Shown: piece by piece, positions 57,427-64,000 of the stretch
Layout of the letters: every line of letters starts with the position of its first letter
How positions within the stretch are numbered: position 1 is the first letter of the stretch
DNA from: Verrucomicrobiota bacterium
GTDB lineage: Bacteria; Verrucomicrobiota; Verrucomicrobiia; Opitutales; UBA953
Direction: 5' to 3'
Assembly: GCA_016871415.1 (NCBI GenBank)
Contig: VHDL01000009.1
Span: 27,999 to 91,998, forward strand
DNA: 64,000 nucleotides
Translations under genes and position numbers: made by a program
The notes under the pieces: generated by a model
What the model saw: only the letters and a program-made list of their open reading frames with translations
What the model was told of the DNA's origin: nothing
The model's database searches: none

Positions 57427-57783
57427 TTCCGAGCAACGTTTTCAAGGGTGCGGCGGCACGGTGACATCCGTGCAACAGCAACCTTGGGTTTCTTATCACC
57501 ACGGGCGCTGTGAATATCCTGTGGAAGGCTTCAACTTGTCGCTTGTGTGACGACCCGCACAAACGGCGGTGCGGTCCGCACCCCTCGGATCGTTCATCCC
57601 CCTCTTCTTCACGCCGGCTCGCCGGGGCCGTCCTAAACGATTCTCTAACCGCTAAAAATCAACGACTTGTGTCGCATATCCAGCACTTCCGCCCCGTGGC
57701 ACGGAAGTTGCGACTAAGTTCTGGTTCATTCTCCCCTCACCGACAATCCTCATTTTCCCCACTTTCGGGCTTAACAAGCCCCT
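57427..57783. other. 357-base intergenic region upstream of dnaA (candidate origin or dnaA control region)
   Basis: This gap holds no gene. It is richer in AT than the neighbouring genes. Visible elements are a near-consensus DnaA box on the minus strand at 57509-57517 (TGTGAATAT, 8 of 9), a weaker TTATCACCA at 57493, an inverted repeat GCACGG/CCGTGC (57456-57473) and a 15-base palindrome at 57568-57582. One good box is too few to call an origin with confidence. Confidence 0.4.
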
Positions 57784-59178
57784 GTGAACAACCTTTCTCA
57801 AATCTCCCCCTTTCTCATGTCCCCTTCCGTCAATGCCGCCTCCCTCTGGGAAGTCACTAAGTCCGAACTCCGCAGCACGCTGAACAAGGCCGACTACGAG
57901 ACCTGGTTCTCCAATCTCCAGCCGGTCGAGATTCTCGACGGCAACGTGCTCGTGCTCGAGGTGCCTTCGGTGCTCCACGAGGCCTGGATCACCAGCAACT
58001 TCGCCGAAGTGCTACGTAAGCAGCTCACGCTCTCCGCCGGACGCAACATGGACTATCGTCTCAAGGTCGCCGCCGGCGCCCGTGACGTCCGCGCCGCCGC
58101 GCCGGCTCCTGCGCCGTCCCGCGTCTCGCGTCTGCCCGCCTCGGCCGCCGCGCCCGCCATCAAGGCCGGCAACACGTTCGAGAACTTCATCGTCGGCCCC
58201 GAGAACCAGATGGCCCACGGCGCCGCGCTCGCGGTCTCCAAGGACCCCGGCCACCTCTACAACCCGCTCTTCATCCACGGCCCCACCGGCCTAGGTAAGA
58301 CGCACCTGATGCACGCCGTTGCTCACTCGGTCTACGCCACCAACCGACAGGCCCGCATCGCCTACATCTCCTCGGAGACGTTCACCAACGACTTCATCGC
58401 CGCGCTGCAGTCCGGCACCATCTCCTCCTTCCGCCGCCGTTACCGCGAGCTCGACTTGCTGCTCATCGACGACATCCAGTTCCTCGCGGGCAAGGACTCC
58501 ACCCAGGAGGAGTTCTTCCACACTTTCAACGAGCTCCATAACAACCACAAGCAGGTGGTGCTCACCAGCGACCGCCCGGTCTCCGAGATCGCCAAGCTCG
58601 AGGAACGCCTGGTCTCCCGCTTCCAGTGGGGCATGGTCGCCTCCATCGCGGCCCCCGGCCTCGAGACCCGCATCGCCATCCTGCGCCAGAAGGCCGCCGC
58701 CCGCGGCTTCGAGCTGCCCCCGCAGGTCGCCGAGTTCATCGCCCAGCGCATCGCCCGCAACGTCCGCCACCTCGAGGGCTCCATCACCCGCATCTCCGGC
58801 CTAGCCGGCATCACCGGCAAGCCCCTCGATCTCGTCACGGTCGAGAAGCTCCTCCATGACATCCTCGTCGAGGAGGCCAGCCACACGCTCACCGTCGAGG
58901 TGATCCAGCGCAAGGTGGCCGAGCACTACCGCATCCAGATGTCCGACATGACGTCTAAGCGTCGCATGCAGAGCATCGCCTTCCCCCGTCAAATCGCGAT
59001 GTATCTCGCCACGCAGCTGACCGGCATGTCCCTCGTCTCCATCGGCCAAGCCTTCGGAGGCCGCGACCACGGCACCGTGATCCACGCCCGTAAGACCGTG
59101 ACGAACCAGATGGAAGTCGACGCCACCGTCCGCCGCAGCGTCGACTACCTCCGCGAGCATCTCTCGATGAATCGCTGA
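57784..59178 (+). CDS. dnaA: Chromosomal replication initiator protein DnaA
   Basis: The protein is 464 residues from a GTG at 57784; an ATG at 57817 (MSPSVNAASLWEV) is an alternative start closer to the domain I helix. Domain I contains LWEVTKSELRSTLNKADYETWF. The linker is Ala/Pro-rich (about 98-125). AAA+ Walker A is GPTGLGKT (about 166) and Walker B is LLLIDDIQF (about 223). The domain IV signature GGRDHGTVIHARKTV is at about 424-438. It opens the origin for replication. dnaN, recF and gyrB are not adjacent, unlike the classic cluster. Confidence 0.98.
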   Translation: MNNLSQISPFLMSPSVNAASLWEVTKSELRSTLNKADYETWFSNLQPVEILDGNVLVLEVPSVLHEAWITSNFAEVLRKQLTLSAGRNMDYRLKVAAGARDVRAAAPAPAPSRVSRLPASAAAPAIKAGNTFENFIVGPENQMAHGAALAVSKDPGHLYNPLFIHGPTGLGKTHLMHAVAHSVYATNRQARIAYISSETFTNDFIAALQSGTISSFRRRYRELDLLLIDDIQFLAGKDSTQEEFFHTFNELHNNHKQVVLTSDRPVSEIAKLEERLVSRFQWGMVASIAAPGLETRIAILRQKAAARGFELPPQVAEFIAQRIARNVRHLEGSITRISGLAGITGKPLDLVTVEKLLHDILVEEASHTLTVEVIQRKVAEHYRIQMSDMTSKRRMQSIAFPRQIAMYLATQLTGMSLVSIGQAFGGRDHGTVIHARKTVTNQMEVDATVRRSVDYLREHLSMNR

Positions 59179-59203
59179 TTTTCGGTGCTCAGTGGTGCAA
59201 AAG

Positions 59204-59226
59204 TGGGCCGACGCGTGTCGGGCCCA
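59204..59226. terminator. Terminator between dnaA and the DUF4870 gene
   Basis: TGGGCCGAC and GTCGGGCCCA pair with one bulged G around a GCGT loop. AAAA precedes and TTCTGTT follows, between convergent genes. Confidence 0.65.
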
Positions 59227-59250
59227 TTCTGTTGACCGGCCGACTTGGTC

Positions 59251-59604
59251 TCAGAGCATCCTGATCGTCAGCGGGAAGCGGTAGATCCTCCCCTCCGTGG
59301 CCTTTACGAGCCCGATGATCGTCAGGACGACGGCTGCCAAGGCGAGGACGATGAGGAGCGGGATCCCGATGAGGATGAAGCACAGGGGAATGCAGGCGAT
59401 GCTGTAGATCAACAAGCTGAGCTGGAAGTTCAGCAGCTCCCGGCCTTGGAGGTTGATGTAGGCGCTTTCGTGCTTCTTGACCAGCCAGACGATGAGCGGA
59501 CCGAGCAGGCTGAAGCCGACGAGGCTCAGCACATGCATGATGAGGCCGAGGTTCTTCTCATCCTGGGTCGGGACGGGGTCAGCGGGCAGGGCAGGGGGCT
59601 CCAT
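59251..59604 (-). CDS. DUF4870 (Tic20-like) small membrane protein
   Basis: The protein is 117 residues. Three hydrophobic segments are seen: GLIMHVLSLVGFSLLGPLIVW (about 19-39), LSLLIYSIACIPLCFILIG (about 62-80) and LLIVLALAAVVLTIIGLV (about 83-100). DEKNLGLIMHVLSL and NFQLSLLIY match DUF4870 proteins. The function is unknown, and the context between dnaA and thiC gives no clue. Confidence 0.88.
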   Translation of the reverse strand: MEPPALPADPVPTQDEKNLGLIMHVLSLVGFSLLGPLIVWLVKKHESAYINLQGRELLNFQLSLLIYSIACIPLCFILIGIPLLIVLALAAVVLTIIGLVKATEGRIYRFPLTIRML

Positions 59605-59706
59605 GCGGAGGATATCGCCGAAAACCCGGCCGCGTTCAAACGTTTCCCGAGCAAGGTCTTGCTTCTTGGGGGCTTTCGACCTTTATCAATGTGTTCCTTC
59701 CCAGTC

Positions 59707-59789
59707 TTTCCCAGGGGAGTCCGCGACCGGACTGAGATGAGGCCTAGCCTCGAACCCTCGTACCTGATGCGCCTCGGCGCCGTAGGAAG
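59707..59789 (+). promoter_or_regulatory. TPP (THI-box) riboswitch
   Basis: The sequence has the conserved TPP-riboswitch layout. GGGGAGTCC pairs toward GGACTGAGAT (P2 and the TPP pyrimidine-sensing loop), then a GAGGC/GCCTC helix, ACCCTCGTACCTGATGCGC and GCGCCGTAGGAAG (J2/4 and P4-P5, pyrophosphate side). TTCC/GGAA forms P1. It lies about 107 bases before the thiC start. Binding of thiamine pyrophosphate should turn the gene off. Confidence 0.92.
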
Positions 59790-61780
<1,991 letters not shown>

Positions 61781-62067
61781 GCGAAGCGAAGCTTCGCAAG
61801 GGGCAGGGACAGGGACCGGGACAGGGGCAGTCTAGATACTTAGGGGCAGGGACAGGTTTTAAAGTCACAGAGACTTCAGCGCTCTGCTTTGCACCTGACC
61901 TGCCTCCCCCCGGGCCTCCAGTTCTTTCACTGTCCCTGCCCCTGTCCCTGTCCCTCGCGGAAGCTCCGCTTCCGCGCTCCCTTGCCCACCTGCCAACTTG
62001 CCAGCCTGCCAGCTAACTCTACCGTTCGTCGATTGCTCGTGAACGCCGGGAACTCCCTCGTCAAACC
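61781..62067. repeat. Repeat mosaic downstream of thiC: (GGRCAG)5, (CTGYCC)4 and hairpins
   Basis: Right after the thiC stop is a palindrome GCGAAGCTTCGC (61786-61797) and five GGRCAG-type hexamers (61801-61830), with two more at 61844-61855. The reverse orientation CTGTCC/CTGCCC array follows at 61930-61953, joined to a perfect 9-bp hairpin CGCGGAAGC-TCC-GCTTCCGCG (61956-61976) and an imperfect CTTGCC/CCTGCC tandem at 61981-62012. No gene is seen. The G-rich strand could form quadruplexes. Confidence 0.85.
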
Positions 62068-63522
62068 ATGAAACACCTTCTCGCTCTCCTCCTCTTCGCT
62101 TGTCCGCTGCACGCCGAAATGCTCGCTGGCATCGCGAAGGTGGACATCACGGACCGCACGGTGCCGGTGAATGATCCGTGCTTTGCCAAGGCGCTCGTGT
62201 TGAAGAGTGGCGAAACCACGGCGGTGCTCGTGACGGTCGATGCGGTGGCGATCGGGGGCATCGGGCGGATTGGGAATGGCTTCCTTGCCAATATACGACA
62301 GGAACTCGGCGATCTCGCGGACGAGGTCATCATCAATGCCAGTCACTGCCACGGCATTGTGCGCACAGATTTGCAGCAGCTCGTCGTGCAGGCCATCAAA
62401 GAGGCTGCGAAGAACCTCGTGACGGTCAAAGTCAGCGCCGGAGTCGGCAGCGAGAGCCGCATCAGCGAGAATCGTCGCATGTTCCTCAAAGACGGCACGC
62501 AAACCGACATGCGCCGCGCCTACTCCATGCCGCGCGATGAGGAGGTGGTGAGCACCGGGCCGATTGATCCGCAGATCGGCCTGCTGAGGCTCGATCGCGC
62601 AGACGGCACACCGCTCGCCATCGTGTATCAATTCGCCTGCCATCCGATCATGAACCCGCCGAGCAAGGGCAACTCGGCGGACTATCCCGGCTTTGCCTCC
62701 AAAGTCATCGAAGAGGCCACCGGCGCGATGGCGTTCTTCGTCCAAGGTTGCGGAGGCGACATCAACCCGGTGCATTACAAAGAAGTGAGCCGTCCTGCCG
62801 ATGCCGAGCCGCTCGGCACCATGCTCGGCGCGAGCGTTCTGGCCGCGATTCGTCGATTTGAGCCGCAAAACGACGCCACACTTAAAATCAGCCGCGAAGT
62901 GCTCCAACTGCCCCGCGCCGCCGATTTCGAAAAACGCATCGAAAACATCGAAACGGAGCAAAAGGCTCTCGTGGCGGCCCTGAAGCCCACGAACATCAAT
63001 TTCAAGACCTTCCTGCCGCTGCTCATGCAGCACAAACTTTTCCCAGACATGCCCTCACACTACGCGCAGGGCTATCTCGATAACGCGAAGCCGCTCCAGC
63101 AGCTCGATGCGGACAACAAAGCGCTCGTCGAGAGCTATCTCGGCAATCTCGCCATCATGGAAAAGCTCACGCGACTGAACGCGAACCTCGCCTTGCTTAA
63201 AAAACACCTCGCCGACACCCAGGCCGCGAACAGCCCCACGCTCGACGCCGAAGTGTGCGGCCTACGCGTTGGCGCTTTCAAGCTCGTCACCTTTCCCGGC
63301 GAGGTCACCGTGCAGGTTGGCCTGAACATCAAAAAAGCCGTGCAGGATGCCAACGCGCACGTCTCCGGCTACACCAACGGTTACATCTGGTACACCGCCA
63401 CCGAGCAGCAGCGGCGTAACACTGGCTACGCGCAGGAAGACTGCGATGTGATGGTCGCTCCCGAGTGGCAGAAGCTCTTCGAGACGAAGGCGCAGGAAGT
63501 TTTGCGTCAGCTCGCACGATAA
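62068..63522 (+). CDS. Secreted neutral/alkaline non-lysosomal ceramidase-like hydrolase
   Basis: The protein is 484 residues. A short signal peptide (HLLALLLFACPLHA) precedes a domain of the neutral/alkaline ceramidase N-terminal family: AGIAKVDITDRTVPVNDP (about residues 20-37), VLVTVDAVAIGG (about 50), INASHCHG (about 91) with likely zinc histidines, QFACHPIMN (about 190) and FFVQGCGGDINPVHY (about 224). The usual C-terminal ceramidase domain is not recognised. Codon use is looser than in neighbours (more AAA, GAA, AAT and GCG-CTC mixtures), and both flanks are repeats, which suggests recent acquisition. True ceramidase activity is not established. Confidence 0.88.
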   Translation: MKHLLALLLFACPLHAEMLAGIAKVDITDRTVPVNDPCFAKALVLKSGETTAVLVTVDAVAIGGIGRIGNGFLANIRQELGDLADEVIINASHCHGIVRTDLQQLVVQAIKEAAKNLVTVKVSAGVGSESRISENRRMFLKDGTQTDMRRAYSMPRDEEVVSTGPIDPQIGLLRLDRADGTPLAIVYQFACHPIMNPPSKGNSADYPGFASKVIEEATGAMAFFVQGCGGDINPVHYKEVSRPADAEPLGTMLGASVLAAIRRFEPQNDATLKISREVLQLPRAADFEKRIENIETEQKALVAALKPTNINFKTFLPLLMQHKLFPDMPSHYAQGYLDNAKPLQQLDADNKALVESYLGNLAIMEKLTRLNANLALLKKHLADTQAANSPTLDAEVCGLRVGAFKLVTFPGEVTVQVGLNIKKAVQDANAHVSGYTNGYIWYTATEQQRRNTGYAQEDCDVMVAPEWQKLFETKAQEVLRQLAR

Positions 63523-63570
63523 ACCATCCCTGTCCCCGTGTCCCCTCGCAATGGCTTCGCCACCGCGCAG

Positions 63571-63686
63571 GTAGGGACGTGATTGCCATCACGTCCGTGG
63601 GCGTACGGACGTCATACGTTCGGTGACCTAGCCCGTCTCACCGCACGCTCCTCTGCGAACGGCGGTCATGGCAATGACCGCCCTAC
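63571..63686. repeat. REP-like palindrome pair in inverted orientation
   Basis: GTAGGGACGTGATTGCCATC opens a 9-bp hairpin (63575-63596). The complementary orientation GGCGGTCAT-GGCA-ATGACCGCC (63661-63682) ends in CCTAC. Read on the same strand, the two share the pattern GTAGGG..GT.ATTGCCAT.AC, so they are inverted copies of one element with matched arm changes. This is a BIME-like layout. Confidence 0.8.
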
Positions 63687-63813
63687 CTCGCCCCCTCGGT
63701 CACATTTACCTTTGCACCTTTGCACAGGAGCTCCGCTCCGCTTTGCACCTTTGCACCCCAACTGCCCCTGCCCCTGTCCCTGTCCCTGCCCCTCGAAGTA
63801 AGCCCCTGCCCCT

Positions 63814-63840
63814 CGCGGCGTGGCGTCCCGCCACGCCGCG
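63814..63840. repeat. 12-bp perfect hairpin with TCC loop, part of the CTGYCC repeat family
   Basis: CGCGGCGTGGCG-TCC-CGCCACGCCGCG is preceded by CTGCCCCTCG and followed by CCCCCTTGCC. The same left flank CTCGCGG and right flank CCGCGCYCCCTTGCC frame the hairpin at 61956-61976 with a different, still complementary, arm. Confidence 0.85.
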
Positions 63841-63884
63841 CCCCCTTGCCATTCCCTCCCCCCTGGGCATATCGCCGCGTCTAT

Positions 63885-64000
63885 GCCGAACCGCGACGAC
63901 CCCAACGACCCCGAGAGGAAGAACCCCAACCCTGGCCGTGAAGGCCCCATCAGCCCCAATCTGCGGGCCTACATGAGCCAGCGCCGGGAGAAACAGCGCC
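63885..64000 (+). CDS. N-terminus of an unidentified gene, truncated by window edge
   Basis: An ATG at 63885 opens a frame of 38 codons to the window edge. The visible peptide is Asn/Pro/Arg-rich and polar (MPNRDDPNDPERKNPNPGR and onward), a disordered head. No function can be assigned. Codon use is GC-rich like the main chromosome, so it marks the return to ordinary sequence after the repeat island. Confidence 0.5.

Larger units (their letters stand above)
63523..63884. repeat. Repeat-rich intergenic region downstream of the ceramidase-like gene
   Basis: No gene is seen in these 362 bases. They contain an inverted pair of REP-like palindromes (63571-63686), a 16-bp direct repeat CTTTGCACCTTTGCAC (63710-63725 and 63741-63756) around GGAGC-TCC-GCTCC, a (CTGYCC)5 array (63762-63791) and a 12-bp perfect hairpin with TCC loop (63814-63840). 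Confidence 0.85.

Noticed and set aside
61930..61953. CRISPR-like array in the CTGYCC repeats
   Set aside because: The units are six bases with no spacers, so they are a simple tandem repeat rather than a CRISPR array.

Overview
The window is a dense, high-GC stretch of bacterial chromosome carrying about 49 protein genes. It has no rRNA, tRNA, CRISPR array, prophage or recognisable transposase. The gene content points to Verrucomicrobiota, probably the Opitutae/Opitutales. The reasons are a very large prepilin-like protein that I recognise as Verru_Chthon cassette protein A, a fused SecDF, several ExuT/NanT-like sugar-acid transporters, a ThuA protein, a DUF1080-era 'secreted methyltransferase', a ceramidase-like hydrolase, and many start codons without a clear Shine-Dalgarno sequence. 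The taxonomic call is an inference from gene families, not from a marker tree.

Layout. 1-4557: sugar-acid catabolism, with a KDG-kinase-like PfkB kinase (cut by the window edge), an Ldh-family dehydrogenase and a D-2-hydroxyacid dehydrogenase, all on the minus strand, divergent from a hexuronate-type MFS transporter. 4624-10256: housekeeping genes leuS, galE, a HIT hydrolase, phoH and ybeY. 10294-13751: queuosine precursor genes queC, queD and queE. Between queC and queD lie a small CxxC protein and an outer-membrane barrel with a cysteine-rich mature N-terminus. 13841-22515: carA, a lipoprotein, the potassium importer kup, yajC-secDF (protein export) and recJ.

22520-28296: a surface/secretion region. 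It holds the Verru_Chthon A protein with an overlapping secreted partner, a perfect 39-bp direct repeat, a 43-residue cysteine-rich micro-ORF, and a lipoprotein-type SAM methyltransferase whose lipobox is encoded by the second repeat copy. 28303-36860: a LysR-centred catabolic cluster of unknown substrate, with an OYE-type flavoenzyme and a DapA-like aldolase divergent from lysR, an MFS transporter, an enolase-superfamily enzyme, a ThuA protein and a second MFS transporter. A GATGA-N11-TCATC operator candidate sits in the divergent promoter. This is the best candidate for an undescribed pathway.

36902-49291: mixed genes, including an EVE protein, TatD, a fused lysophospholipid/N-acyl acyltransferase (OlsF-like), metY, a GH16 glucanase, cysS, a TGS-less thrS, a Tat-exported alkaline phosphatase, a secreted thioredoxin-fold protein and cysE. 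49296-57426: an orphan double-GAF histidine kinase, DedA, glnD, exported MsrA, rarA and a dihydrouridine synthase. 57784-61780: dnaA behind a 357-base leader, a DUF4870 membrane protein, and thiC behind a clear TPP riboswitch.

61781-63884 is different in character. A ceramidase-like gene with looser codon use is flanked by a mosaic of short repeats: (CTGYCC)n hexamer arrays joined to hairpins whose arms differ between copies but stay complementary, and an inverted pair of REP-like palindromes. It looks like an acquired island or a repeat-rich insertion site. A final reading frame starts at 63885 and runs off the window.
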